A DNA stretch of 64,000 nt from Fusobacteria bacterium ZRK30 (GTDB taxonomy: Bacteria > Fusobacteriota > Fusobacteriia > Fusobacteriales > Fusobacteriaceae), in contig CP102405.1 of NCBI GenBank assembly GCA_024628785.1, forward strand, positions 930,001 to 994,000. Reading direction: 5' to 3'. Below, piece by piece: positions 42,414 through 51,134 of the stretch. Position 1 is the first letter of the stretch. The number at the start of each line of letters is the position of its first letter. The notes under the pieces were generated by a model. It was not told the DNA's origin. It ran no database searches and saw nothing but the letters and a program-made list of their open reading frames with translations. The translations under genes and the position numbers were made by a program.

Positions 42414-43847
42414 ATGGTAGATTTTTTAAATAACATTTTATGGTCATATGTATTGATAGTAGGTTTGATAGGTGTGGGGATCTATTTCTCTATAAAAACA
42501 AAGTTTGCTCAGTTTAGAATGATAAAGGAGATGGTAAGACTTTTAACTGAAGGAGCAGCAGATGGAGTAAAGGGGAATAAAGAGGAAAAAGGAATATCAT
42601 CATTTCAGGCTTTTTGTATAAGTACAGCTTCTAGAGTAGGAACCGGGAATATGGCAGGAGTGGCACTGGCTATCGCAGCAGGAGGACCAGGAGCAGTATT
42701 CTGGATGTGGATGTTAGCACTTATTGGTTCAGCATCTGCTTTTGTAGAATCTACTCTGGCACAATTATATAAGGTAAAGGATGGAGACGCATTTAGAGGC
42801 GGACCTGCATATTATATGGAGAAAGCTCTAAAAAACAGAACATTAGGGATTGCGTTTTCAATATTAATCACAGTATGTTTTGGACTGATCTTCAACTCAG
42901 TTCAATCAAATACAATCGCTATGGCGTTTAACGGATCATTTGGAATAAGTAAAACTGTAGTTGCTGTTGTATTATCAGTATTGACTGCTGTTATAATCTT
43001 TGGTGGTGTAAAGAGAATAGCAAGTTTCGTAGAGAAGGTAGTTCCTGTAATGGCAGTATGCTATGTAGTTGTTGCAACGGTTGTTATAGTGATGAATATT
43101 ACTCATATACCGGCAGTATTCGGGATGATTATTGATGGAGCGTTTAACTTTAAATCAGCAGCAGGAGGAGCACTAGGTGCAGCTCTTATGCAGGGAATTA
43201 AAAGAGGATTATTTTCTAACGAGGCAGGAATGGGTAGTGCTCCTAATGCGGCAGCTACGGCTACAGTAACTCATCCGGTAAAGCAGGGACTTATCCAGGC
43301 ATTGGGTGTATTTACAGATACAATATTAATCTGTAGTGCAACAGCATTTATAATCTTATTATCAGGATATCAGTCACTTAGCGGAGACGGGATCCAAATG
43401 ACTCAGTCAGCACTTAGCATGCATTTAGGAAACTTCGGTGGAATATTTATCGCTGTATGTATCTTCTTATTCGCATTCTCTTCAGTAATTGGGAACTATT
43501 ATTATGGGGAAGCAAATATCGAGTTTATGACTGAAAATAAATTATGGTTACAAGGATATAGAGCAGCAGTTGTTATGATGGTGTTATTAGGAGGAATTGC
43601 AGGGTTAAAAGTAGTATGGGGATTAGCGGATCTATTCATGGGATTCATGGCTTTATTAAACCTATATGCGATCTTAAAGTTAGGTCCTATTGCATTCAGA
43701 TTATTAGCTGATTACTCAGATCAAAGAAAGCAAGGGTTGGATCCAGTTTTAAAAGCTGAAACAGTGGCAGACTTAGATGGTGTAGAGTGCTGGACTGGTT
43801 CTGAAACAGCTACTCAAAAAACAGGACAAAAATTAAAGACTATATAA
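42414..43847 (+). CDS. Sodium:alanine (AGCS family) symporter
   Basis: A 477-aa inner-membrane Na+/amino acid symporter with ten or more hydrophobic segments. The family signature SRVGTGNMAGVALAIAAGGPG is near residue 75, with FSNEAGMGSAPNAAATA and FRGGPAYYMEKALKN. It imports alanine and/or glycine with Na+, fitting a sodium-based energy economy. Monocistronic between a promoter and terminator. Confidence 0.93.
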   Translation: MVDFLNNILWSYVLIVGLIGVGIYFSIKTKFAQFRMIKEMVRLLTEGAADGVKGNKEEKGISSFQAFCISTASRVGTGNMAGVALAIAAGGPGAVFWMWMLALIGSASAFVESTLAQLYKVKDGDAFRGGPAYYMEKALKNRTLGIAFSILITVCFGLIFNSVQSNTIAMAFNGSFGISKTVVAVVLSVLTAVIIFGGVKRIASFVEKVVPVMAVCYVVVATVVIVMNITHIPAVFGMIIDGAFNFKSAAGGALGAALMQGIKRGLFSNEAGMGSAPNAAATATVTHPVKQGLIQALGVFTDTILICSATAFIILLSGYQSLSGDGIQMTQSALSMHLGNFGGIFIAVCIFLFAFSSVIGNYYYGEANIEFMTENKLWLQGYRAAVVMMVLLGGIAGLKVVWGLADLFMGFMALLNLYAILKLGPIAFRLLADYSDQRKQGLDPVLKAETVADLDGVECWTGSETATQKTGQKLKTI

Positions 43848-43856
43848 AAAATATGA

Positions 43857-43890
43857 AATGCCTCCTAATAATAGGAGGTATTTTTTTTGT
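43857..43890 (+). terminator. Terminator after the alanine symporter
   Basis: ATGCCTCCTA-ATAA-TAGGAGGTAT stem with one G-T wobble, followed by T7. Confidence 0.87.
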
Positions 43891-43957
43891 CTAGGAAATT
43901 ATAAAATTTATTGAATAAATAAAAGATTATAAAAATCTAGATTGTGCCCGTTTGGAT

Positions 43958-43998
43958 GCAATGTCACGTTGCTTTTATTATTATTAAAGAATAATAAC
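43958..43998. repeat. Two adjacent dyads upstream of the methyltransferase
   Basis: GCAATGT-C-ACGTTGC (43958-43972) is a near-perfect 15-bp palindrome with one mismatch. About 5 nt on, TTATTATT-AAAG-AATAATAA is a perfect 8-bp repeat. They are possible operators or a weak terminator. Confidence 0.4.
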
Positions 43999-44030
43999 TA
44001 TGTAAAACTTTAATATAATGGAGGGATGAA

Positions 44031-44768
44031 ATGGATAAGGAGATGATGGAATTCTTTTTTAAGATTCATAATGGAGACTTCAGAGGAGGACCGGGAAGTA
44101 ATCTATCCACTGAAAGAGCCTATAATATTGCAAAGGAATTTTTAGGAAAGAATATAAGTATACTGGATATAGGAGCCGGATCTGGGTTTCAAACCAAGGT
44201 ACTAAAGAGTTTGGTGGATGGAAATATTACGGCTATAGATAGATCGGAAATTTATTTGGAGAAGATAAAAAAAGAAGTAGGAGTCAAGACCGTCAATTGT
44301 TCCATGGATAGTTTAGACAGCTCTTTATCCCATAATACCTTTGATCTCATATGGAGTGAGGGAGCCATCTATATAATGGGGTTAGAAAATGGGTTGAAAC
44401 ACTGGAAACATTTTTTAAAACAGGGGGGGATTATAGGCTTTTCTCATATCTCATGGATTAAGGATAATCCTCCTAAGGAGATCTTAGAATATTGGGAGGC
44501 AGAGTATCCCCAGATAGCGACACTGGATGAAAATAAGAAAATTATAGACGAAGCCGGATATGAGATAAAGGATTATTTTATCCTGCCGTCAACCGACTGG
44601 ATGGCAAATTTTTATGATAGTATGATTGACAGGCTGAAAGAATTAGAGAAAGAGGAATTATCTGAAAAAGAAAAGATGGTAATGGATATTCACTGGGAGG
44701 AGGTAGAGATGTATAAGAGATATGGGGACTACTATGGATATGTATTCTTTATAATCTCTCCTAAATAA
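44031..44768 (+). CDS. SAM-dependent methyltransferase (class I)
   Basis: A 245-aa Rossmann-fold methyltransferase: motif I ISILDIGAGSGFQTKVLK, acidic residue after strand 2 (ITAIDRSEIYL), and LIWSEGAIYIMG (motif IV region), then HWKHFLKQGGIIGFSHISW. It belongs to the broad UbiE/small-molecule group; the substrate cannot be told. The ribosome binding site is TGGAGGGATGAA. Monocistronic. Confidence 0.85.
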   Translation: MDKEMMEFFFKIHNGDFRGGPGSNLSTERAYNIAKEFLGKNISILDIGAGSGFQTKVLKSLVDGNITAIDRSEIYLEKIKKEVGVKTVNCSMDSLDSSLSHNTFDLIWSEGAIYIMGLENGLKHWKHFLKQGGIIGFSHISWIKDNPPKEILEYWEAEYPQIATLDENKKIIDEAGYEIKDYFILPSTDWMANFYDSMIDRLKELEKEELSEKEKMVMDIHWEEVEMYKRYGDYYGYVFFIISPK

Positions 44769-44797
44769 AAAAACTCCTTCGTTGAAGGAGTTTTTAA
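44769..44797. terminator. Bidirectional terminator
   Basis: AAAAACTCCTTC-GTT-GAAGGAGTTTTT perfect stem between the methyltransferase and the convergent outer membrane protein gene. Confidence 0.88.
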
Positions 44798-44804
44798 ATA
44801 AATT

Positions 44805-45455
44805 TTATAAATCGAATCTGTAACCAGCTGAAAGAACAACTCTTCCATAGTCGTTATCTTCTTTTCCATAAAAGTCATTAGCTGTAGCTTCTGCTTTAGT
44901 AACAGCATACATTAGGTCTACAGTGAAGTTTTTATATTCTACTCCTCCACCTACAGCCCAATATAGACCATTCTCTACATCTATACTTGTTTTCTCATTG
45001 TCACCTGCGCTTACTCCAGTTTCTTTTGCTTCTAAATCAGATTCACCAAAGTTAAATGAATAACCTAAATTAGCTTTTAAATATGGCTTGATCTCTGAAT
45101 TAAGATTAAAGTTATATTTAGCAGTTAAATATATAGGTAATGAATTATACTCTGCTCCTGAAATTTCTCCTGTGTTCCCTGCTTCAGAAACTTCTTGAGT
45201 TTTTCTGTCTGCATGGAATTGATATGCCAGACCTAAACCTAGATCAAAATTATCAGTTATACTTTTATAACCTTCTAATGCTAATTCTCCACCAAATCCG
45301 TCTGTGTCCTCATTCAAGAGATCCACTCCATTTAACTCGTGCCCAGTATATGAAGCACCTAAATCTCCACCAAATCTTGCATTTAAATATGTGTCCCCTT
45401 GTGCAGCAAACGATACTGCTGATAATGCTACTAATCCTAATAATACTTTTTTCAT
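44805..45455 (-). CDS. Outer membrane beta-barrel protein
   Basis: A 216-aa protein with signal peptide KKVLLGLVALSAVSFA and alternating amphipathic strands (NFDLGLGLAYQFH, PIYLTAKYNFNL, KPYLKANLGYSFNFG, YWAVGGGVEYKNFTVDLMY). It ends in an aromatic-containing terminal strand, GRVVLSAGYRFDL. About eight strands are expected, an OmpA/OmpW-sized barrel. No plug or OmpA peptidoglycan-binding domain. The ribosome binding site is AGGGAGGAACAAA. Function unknown. Confidence 0.82.
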   Translation of the reverse strand: MKKVLLGLVALSAVSFAAQGDTYLNARFGGDLGASYTGHELNGVDLLNEDTDGFGGELALEGYKSITDNFDLGLGLAYQFHADRKTQEVSEAGNTGEISGAEYNSLPIYLTAKYNFNLNSEIKPYLKANLGYSFNFGESDLEAKETGVSAGDNEKTSIDVENGLYWAVGGGVEYKNFTVDLMYAVTKAEATANDFYGKEDNDYGRVVLSAGYRFDL

Positions 45456-45647
45456 ATTTTGTTCCTCCCTAGTAATTATATTAATAATGTCTTCCTATAA
45501 CTTTATTTATCCAGCTATTAGCTTTTCTTTGTTTAGGAGTATTATTGTTTAAAAATTCACTTCCCCTGATTCCTTAAGTGTCTAAGCTTTTGATATTTAT
45601 CTTGATTTTTTACTCGATAAATAATATCATTTAATAAAAACAAAAGT

Positions 45648-45667
45648 GTCCAATGGGTGGACTTTTT
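45648..45667. promoter_or_regulatory. Inverted repeat in the omp/crp-like divergent region
   Basis: GTCCA-N5-TGGAC perfect 5-bp arms followed by T5 on the + strand, lying in the 270-nt space between the divergent outer membrane protein and Crp-like genes. Operator or small hairpin; undecided. Confidence 0.35.
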
Positions 45668-45725
45668 ATGTTTTTTTTAAGTTTATCAATCAAAAAAATC
45701 AAATAACGAGTCGGAGGTCAATAAT

Positions 45726-46364
45726 ATGGAAGGGAAATTTGGGGTTTTGGAAAAAATATTGTCTAAAGATTTGATTAAAAACTTAAGTATCAGGGAATAT
45801 AATAGGGGAGAATTCTTACTGGCTATAGATGAACATAAAATCTTATATCTCCTTGAGGGAACGGTATACGCTGTGAGATATCATGATGGGGAAAAGATAA
45901 TTCACCCTTATTTTTTTAAGCCGAATCAATTTATAGGGATAAATATGTACCTGCAAAAAGATATAAGAGATTGGGAGATGGTGGCTGCCACCAAAAAAGT
46001 AAGGGCAGTAATATTAGAAGAGAAATTTTTGGAAGAGCATATGTTCAATGATGCCAAGATCCTCAGGTTTATTTTAGAAGGAGGTTCCGGAGTAATAAGA
46101 AGAGGGGGAAGGGGATACTTTATGCGCTCCCATGGGGGAGCCAAGGTATTCTTTGCCTTTATACTTATGAGTAATTCGGTAGAGGGGAAGATGCATTTTT
46201 TAAAGTATAATGACATTGCCCATGTTCTTAATGTGGGAAGGAGTATGCTCTATAAATTAACCGGTGAGTTAACAGAGGAAGGGTGTATAAAAAAAGAAAA
46301 AAATTTTATAACTATATTGGATGAAGAGAAGTTGAAGAAGTATTATGAGGAATATATGTATTAG
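45726..46364 (+). CDS. Crp/Fnr-superfamily regulator (YeiL-like)
   Basis: A 212-aa protein with an N-terminal cyclic-nucleotide-binding-like beta barrel (YNRGEFLLAIDEHKILYLLEG, HPYFFKPNQFIGINMYLQKD) and a C-terminal helix-turn-helix (KYNDIAHVLNVGRSMLYKLTGELTEEG). There is no Fnr-type N-terminal Cys cluster and the cAMP-contact arginine is not evident, so the ligand is unknown. The order resembles YeiL-type regulators. It lies 205 nt before an MFS transporter it may control. The start has TCGGAGGTCAATA. Confidence 0.75.
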   Translation: MEGKFGVLEKILSKDLIKNLSIREYNRGEFLLAIDEHKILYLLEGTVYAVRYHDGEKIIHPYFFKPNQFIGINMYLQKDIRDWEMVAATKKVRAVILEEKFLEEHMFNDAKILRFILEGGSGVIRRGGRGYFMRSHGGAKVFFAFILMSNSVEGKMHFLKYNDIAHVLNVGRSMLYKLTGELTEEGCIKKEKNFITILDEEKLKKYYEEYMY

Positions 46365-46569
46365 ATAAAAAAACATATTTTATGATATAATTAGAGTTGA
46401 AAATAATAAAAAATAAGATTTTTATCTCAAAAAAACAGAAAACTCCGCCAGAGGTGAAAAAAAGTCTCTAATAATGATAAAAAACTATACAATAAACCAG
46501 GTAAAATAACAATCATTTAATGGTAAAATAAGACAAAACGCGCAATAAAAGAAACCAAGGAGGAAATCA

Positions 46570-47682
46570 GTGTCGATCTACATATTATTTTACTTTACAT
46601 TCTACTTTACTTTAGGAGCTAGTATGCTCTATTTCTCCCAATTTTTTGAAACTGTCAATATATCAGGGGGCCAGTCAGGGATGATTTTTGCTATAGGATC
46701 ATTTTTAGCCATGGCTTTTCAGCCGGTTTTAGGGTATATAAACGATAAGACAAAAAAATCGAAAGAAATTCTGATCACAATTACGGGAATTATTTTTATT
46801 ACTTTATTCCTGATGAACTATATAAATTCATTTGTAGGGATATTGATTTTATATTCCTTCTATGCAATAGCGGTTTTTTGTGAGATGCCCCTTATGGATA
46901 CAGTGTCTCTATCTACCCATTATGCCTTTGGAAAGATAAGGTTGTGGGGTTCGATTGGGTTTGCTGTGGGAGCTTTGGTTTCAGGAAAAGTTATAGAGTT
47001 ATTCGGGTCTTCGTCATTTTTATATTTAGCAGCAGTTACTTCAATTATAACAGGAATAATTATCTTGAAGATCCCTGTGAAAATTAATAGTTTACATGAA
47101 GACGATGAAAAGGTAGATTTAAAGAAACTTTTAACCAATAAAAAATATATTGTTTTTGTAATGGTTTCCATGTTATTTTTAGGAACTAACAATGGACACA
47201 ACAGTTATTTTGCAGTTTATTTTAAAGAGATCGGTGGGTCCATGGCATTATTGGGAACAACGATTTTCCTGATGACCCTCAGTGAAGTACCTTTTATTGG
47301 GGTTTCTACAAAATTAATAAGTAAAAAAGGGGTAGAATTTGTAGTTACTTTAGCGGTACTGTGTATGACTGTCAGATGGGGAGTATACTTTTTATTCTCT
47401 AAACCATCTGTGATTGCAGGAACTTTTTTATCTCAGGGAGCATCTGTAGGGTTGTTCTTTGCAGGAGCAAATCTATTTATTCGAAATATTGTAGAAAAAA
47501 ATACCCTGGGGACGGCAATAACGGTATTTATGGCAGCAGGTTCATTAGGAGGGATGTTTGTTCAATATATTTCAGGAGTGATCATAGAGCAATATGGAGC
47601 AGTTTATATCTATGGATTTTTTACTATCCTGGCATTTGCAGCCTTGATATTGATGTTTTTAGGAAAAAAATTAAAGAACTAA
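46570..47682 (+). CDS. MFS transporter (sugar/nucleoside proton symporter-like)
   Basis: A 370-aa major facilitator with about 11-12 hydrophobic segments. The loop 2-3 motif is GYINDKTKKSKE, followed by FGKIRLWGSIGFAVGALVSG; this arrangement resembles the LacY/NupG-related MFS_1_like group. The substrate is unknown; a sugar or nucleoside is most likely. Start is GTG with AAGGAGGAAATCA upstream. The 205-nt region before it holds no gene. Confidence 0.82.
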   Translation: MSIYILFYFTFYFTLGASMLYFSQFFETVNISGGQSGMIFAIGSFLAMAFQPVLGYINDKTKKSKEILITITGIIFITLFLMNYINSFVGILILYSFYAIAVFCEMPLMDTVSLSTHYAFGKIRLWGSIGFAVGALVSGKVIELFGSSSFLYLAAVTSIITGIIILKIPVKINSLHEDDEKVDLKKLLTNKKYIVFVMVSMLFLGTNNGHNSYFAVYFKEIGGSMALLGTTIFLMTLSEVPFIGVSTKLISKKGVEFVVTLAVLCMTVRWGVYFLFSKPSVIAGTFLSQGASVGLFFAGANLFIRNIVEKNTLGTAITVFMAAGSLGGMFVQYISGVIIEQYGAVYIYGFFTILAFAALILMFLGKKLKN

Positions 47683-47710
47683 AAAAATGGAATAAAAGGA
47701 GATTGTAGTT

Positions 47711-48115
47711 ATGGCAAGAGGATATGATGAGGCAAAGGACAGAAAAAATAAGGTATCATTATTTGGAAAAACATTGGTAAGAAGATCTAAATCAACATGT
47801 GAGTTATGTGGTGAAACAGGTCAGAAATTAAATATATTTGAAGTTGGAAAGATAGAGGTAGAACCGGACTATGATAGATGTATCCATATCTGTGATACAT
47901 GTATGGACACAATAGACAGGTTACAAAAAGCCGATGAAAACGATCTGAGATTTTTAAATCACGCCATTTGGAGTGAGGTAAATATAGTAAAGGCTACAGC
48001 AATAGATCTTATAAAACAGATTGAAGGAAAATATTCGTGGATAGATGACCTATTAGACATGGTCTATATGGATGAGGAGTTAGAAGAGATAGTTGAAAAG
48101 ATAAGCAAGAAGTAA
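47711..48115 (+). CDS. PhnA-like zinc-ribbon protein, copy 1
   Basis: A 134-aa protein matching the PhnA/YjdM-like conserved pattern: SLFGKTLVRRSKSTCELCGETG, then DRCIHICDTCMDTI, and LRFLNHAIWSEVNIVKATAIDL. Two CxxC pairs can bind one zinc. Despite the name, no phosphonate role is shown for this form. It is about 60% identical by eye to the second copy at 51135, with the NhaC-type transporter and methionine gamma-lyase between them. It follows the MFS gene by 28 nt and ends at a terminator. Confidence 0.78.
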   Translation: MARGYDEAKDRKNKVSLFGKTLVRRSKSTCELCGETGQKLNIFEVGKIEVEPDYDRCIHICDTCMDTIDRLQKADENDLRFLNHAIWSEVNIVKATAIDLIKQIEGKYSWIDDLLDMVYMDEELEEIVEKISKK

Positions 48116-48143
48116 AAATAAAAAAAGTTTCTTTATAAAAATG

Positions 48144-48178
48144 AGGTGCTTATCCATTTTTGGATAGCACCTTTTTTC
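48144..48178 (+). terminator. Terminator after PhnA-like copy 1
   Basis: AGGTGCTTATCCA and TGGATAGCACCT pair with one bulged T; T6 follows. Confidence 0.83.
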
Positions 48179-48259
48179 TTATAAAGTATTGAAAAAATCA
48201 TACAAAATGTTGATTTAGTTCTAAAATAGTTCTTTTGGTTCGGAAATGAGAATAAACAT

Positions 48260-48288
48260 TTGGTTATATAGAAAAAGTGTTGTATAAA
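48260..48288 (+). promoter_or_regulatory. Promoter of the NhaC-family transporter
   Basis: TTGGTT (48260-48265), 17-nt spacer, TATAAA (48283-48288). The spacer's TAGAAAAA...TGTT is shared with the promoter of the lyase gene at 49766. Confidence 0.6.
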
Positions 48289-48304
48289 CATAAGGTGTAG
48301 AAAT

Positions 48305-48330
48305 AGTATAAAAACTATATAAGTTATACT
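48305..48330. promoter_or_regulatory. Inverted repeat after the transporter promoter
   Basis: AGTATAA-N12-TTATACT perfect 7-bp arms in the 5' untranslated region, 43 nt before the start codon. Candidate operator or mRNA hairpin. Confidence 0.45.
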
Positions 48331-48372
48331 GGGTTTATTGTATATTAAAAAATAAAAAATTGGAGGAAGAAA

Positions 48373-49728
48373 ATGAAACAAGAAAACATTAAAGCAAGTT
48401 TTAAGGGATTGGTACCATTTTTTGTTTTTATTGGAATTTATTTGGGAAGCGGATTGATCTTGCAGTCTCAGGGGGTAGAACTAGCATTTTATCAACTGCC
48501 TGCTCCTATAGCGGCCTTTGCCGGAATTGTAACTGCTTTTATTCTTTTTAAAGGCACGATCAATGAAAAATTTAGTACTTTTGTCAAGGGATGTGGTCAT
48601 CAGGATATAATAATCATGTGTATAATATATCTTCTTGCCGGGGCATTTGCCGGAGTATCCAAGGCCATGGGAGGAGTAGATTCTACTGTTAATTTAGGGC
48701 TTACTTATATACCGGCACAATATATTGCAGCTGGATTATTTATCATCGCCGGATTTATCTCTACAGCTACAGGGACTTCTGTGGGTGCTATTGTTGCCAT
48801 TGCTCCAATTGCTGTAGGATTAGCTGAAAAAGGGGGACTTTCCCTTCCACTAGTACTTTCTGCTGTTATGGGAGGGGCTATGTTTGGAGATAACCTTTCA
48901 ATAATCTCAGATACGACAATTGCAGCTACGAGAACTCAAGGTGTAGAGATGAAGGATAAGTTTAGGGTAAATATTTTAATTACTGCTCCTGCAGCTATTA
49001 TTACAATTATCCTTCTAATTATTTTCGGAAGACCTGAAATTCTGCCTGAGGTTCAAAACTATGACTTTAGTCTGATTAAAATTTTGCCATACCTCTTTGT
49101 ATTGGGATTTTCTCTGATTGGAATGAATGTTTTTATCGTTTTAACTGGAGGGATTGCTCTTTCTGGAGTAATCGGGCTTATTTATGGAAACTTTACTATC
49201 CTTACTTTTTCAAAGGAAGTTTACAATGGATTTGTAGGTATGAACGAGATCTTCCTCCTTTCATTTCTTACAGGCGGTTTAGCCGCTATGGTAACTAAAG
49301 CCGGCGGAATTCAGTGGCTCCTTGAAAAAATACAGAAGAGTATCAGAGGACCGAAAACAGCTCAATTAGGAATTGGGGCCTTGGTGGGACTTACAGATAT
49401 GGCTGTAGCAAATAATACTGTTGCAATAATTATAAATGGTTCCATAGCTAAAAAACTCTGCAGGAAATATGAAGTTGACCCGAGAAAAAGTGCCGCTATA
49501 TTGGATATTTTTTCTTGTATAGCTCAGGGTTTTATCCCCTATGGAGCTCAGATGTTAATTTTAGTAGGTTTTGCAGGGGGAAAAGTAACACCTCTAGAAG
49601 TTATGCCTCTATTGTGGTATCAGCAGTTATTGTTATTAGCTGTTATAGTTTCAGTTCATATACCATTTGCTGATGGTCTTATGAGGAAAGAACCATGGGT
49701 ATGGGAAGTTGATGCAGAAAACCTATAG
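48373..49728 (+). CDS. NhaC-family antiporter-like transporter, candidate methionine transporter
   Basis: A 451-aa inner-membrane protein with about eleven hydrophobic segments and NhaC-family features: TGTSVGAIVAIAPIAVGLAE, GGAMFGDNLSIISDTTIAATRTQG, GLTDMAVANNTVAIIING. NhaC members exchange Na+/H+ or organic acids; some are predicted methionine transporters (MetT). Since the next gene is methionine gamma-lyase and shares promoter features, methionine uptake is an attractive inference. The ribosome binding site is TTGGAGGAAGAAA. Confidence 0.78.
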   Translation: MKQENIKASFKGLVPFFVFIGIYLGSGLILQSQGVELAFYQLPAPIAAFAGIVTAFILFKGTINEKFSTFVKGCGHQDIIIMCIIYLLAGAFAGVSKAMGGVDSTVNLGLTYIPAQYIAAGLFIIAGFISTATGTSVGAIVAIAPIAVGLAEKGGLSLPLVLSAVMGGAMFGDNLSIISDTTIAATRTQGVEMKDKFRVNILITAPAAIITIILLIIFGRPEILPEVQNYDFSLIKILPYLFVLGFSLIGMNVFIVLTGGIALSGVIGLIYGNFTILTFSKEVYNGFVGMNEIFLLSFLTGGLAAMVTKAGGIQWLLEKIQKSIRGPKTAQLGIGALVGLTDMAVANNTVAIIINGSIAKKLCRKYEVDPRKSAAILDIFSCIAQGFIPYGAQMLILVGFAGGKVTPLEVMPLLWYQQLLLLAVIVSVHIPFADGLMRKEPWVWEVDAENL

Positions 49729-49765
49729 GTGTGTTCTTTAAAATAATATTTTTTTAGAAAAAATG

Positions 49766-49794
49766 TTGTGTTTTAGAAAAAAATGTTATATACA
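49766..49794 (+). promoter_or_regulatory. Promoter of methionine gamma-lyase gene
   Basis: TTGTGT (49766-49771), 17-nt spacer containing TAGAAAAAAATGTTA, TATACA (49789-49794). ATGTTATATACAT over the -10 is nearly palindromic. Confidence 0.6.
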
Positions 49795-49829
49795 TGAAGT
49801 GAAAAGATTAAAATTTAAGGGGGCTTAAA

Positions 49830-51020
49830 ATGAAAGGGATTCAAGAAAAAGGATTTGGAACAAAGGCGATACATGGAGGAGCAGAAAAAAATCCATTTGG
49901 AACATTAACTACACCAATATACCAAAGTTCTACATTTGTATTTGACAGTGCAGAACAAGGTGGTAAAAGGTTTGCTTTAGAAGAAGCAGGATATATTTAT
50001 TCAAGATTAGGAAACCCTACATCAAGTGTTGTAGAGGGGAAATTAGCATTATTAGAGGGAGCAGAAGCGGCGTTAGCGACTAGTTCAGGAATGGGAGCTA
50101 TCTCATCTACTATGTGGACATTACTTAAAGCCGGAGATCATTTATTAGCTGACAAAACTTTATACGGGTGTACATATGCTTTTTTGTGTCATGGATTAAC
50201 TAAATTTGGAATCGATGTAGAATTTGTTGATACTTCTGATTTAGAAGCAGTAAAAAAAGCTATGAAACCTAATACCAGAATAGTTTATTTAGAAACACCA
50301 GCAAATCCTAACTTAAAAGTTGTAGATGTAACAGCTGTTTGTGAGATAGCTCATAAAAATGAAGGAACTAAGGTAGTGGTAGACAACACATTTGCAACAC
50401 CATACCTTCAAAATCCTATAAAATTAGGAGCTGACTTAGTAGTTCATTCAGCAACTAAATATTTAAACGGTCATGGAGACGTAGTAGCAGGATTTGTAGC
50501 AGGAGATTTAGAAACAGTAACTCAAATAAGATTAATAGGTGTAAAGGATATGACGGGTTCAGTTCTTAGCCCCCAAGATGCTTTCCTTATGATAAGAGGA
50601 ATGAAGACTTTAGAACTAAGAATGGAAAGACACTGCAGTAATGCATATGAGATAGCTAGATTCTTAGATGATCATCCTATGATAGAAAAGGTATACTATC
50701 CAGGACTTGAATCTCATGAAGGACATGAAATTGCAAAGGAGCAAATGAACGGATTCGGTGGAATAATGGCCTTTGAGGTAAAGGGTGGAATAGAAGCAGG
50801 AAAGAAATTATTGAACAGTTTAGAGTTATGTACTTTGGCAGTAAGTTTAGGAGATACAGAAACATTGATCCAGCATCCGGCATCTATGACTCATTCTCCA
50901 TATACTAGAGAAGAGAGATTGGCATCAGGAATCACAGATGGATTAGTTAGAATATCTGTAGGTTTAGAAGGTGTAAATGATATTATAGATGATTTAAAGC
51001 AGGGATTGGAAAAATTATAG
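49830..51020 (+). CDS. megL: Methionine gamma-lyase
   Basis: A PLP enzyme splitting L-methionine to methanethiol, ammonia and 2-oxobutyrate, and usually homocysteine or cysteine to H2S. The 396-aa Cys/Met-metabolism family protein has the PLP lysine K210 (SATKYLNGHGD), YSRLGNPTSSVVE, VVDNTFATPYLQ, and SLGDTETLIQHPASMTHS. The lyase-diagnostic cysteine C114 with Tyr112 (TLYGCTYAF) argues for methionine gamma-lyase over cystathionine gamma-synthase or beta-lyase. It lies downstream of the NhaC-type transporter, with its own promoter and terminator. Confidence 0.92.
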   Translation: MKGIQEKGFGTKAIHGGAEKNPFGTLTTPIYQSSTFVFDSAEQGGKRFALEEAGYIYSRLGNPTSSVVEGKLALLEGAEAALATSSGMGAISSTMWTLLKAGDHLLADKTLYGCTYAFLCHGLTKFGIDVEFVDTSDLEAVKKAMKPNTRIVYLETPANPNLKVVDVTAVCEIAHKNEGTKVVVDNTFATPYLQNPIKLGADLVVHSATKYLNGHGDVVAGFVAGDLETVTQIRLIGVKDMTGSVLSPQDAFLMIRGMKTLELRMERHCSNAYEIARFLDDHPMIEKVYYPGLESHEGHEIAKEQMNGFGGIMAFEVKGGIEAGKKLLNSLELCTLAVSLGDTETLIQHPASMTHSPYTREERLASGITDGLVRISVGLEGVNDIIDDLKQGLEKL

Positions 51021-51027
51021 AAGATAT

Positions 51028-51061
51028 AAAATAGCGGAGATCTTTCTTCGCTATTTTTTTA
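51028..51061 (+). terminator. Terminator after megL
   Basis: AAATAGCG (51029-51036) pairs with CGCTATTT (51049-51056) across a 12-nt loop; T-run to 51060. Confidence 0.8.
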
Positions 51062-51134
51062 TTATCACTAAATTTTTTATGTTGTTTATGATATAATAAC
51101 AGGTGGAAATAAAAAATAAAAAGGAGATAGGAAC

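Noticed and set aside
46365-46569. preQ1-I-like riboswitch (AGAGG...CTCT...ATAAAAAACTA) before the MFS gene
   Set aside because: The A-rich tail and a 4-bp stem are there, but the conserved TTCTAGC and ACC core needed for preQ1 binding is absent, and the stem loop is A-rich. Chance in AT-rich DNA.
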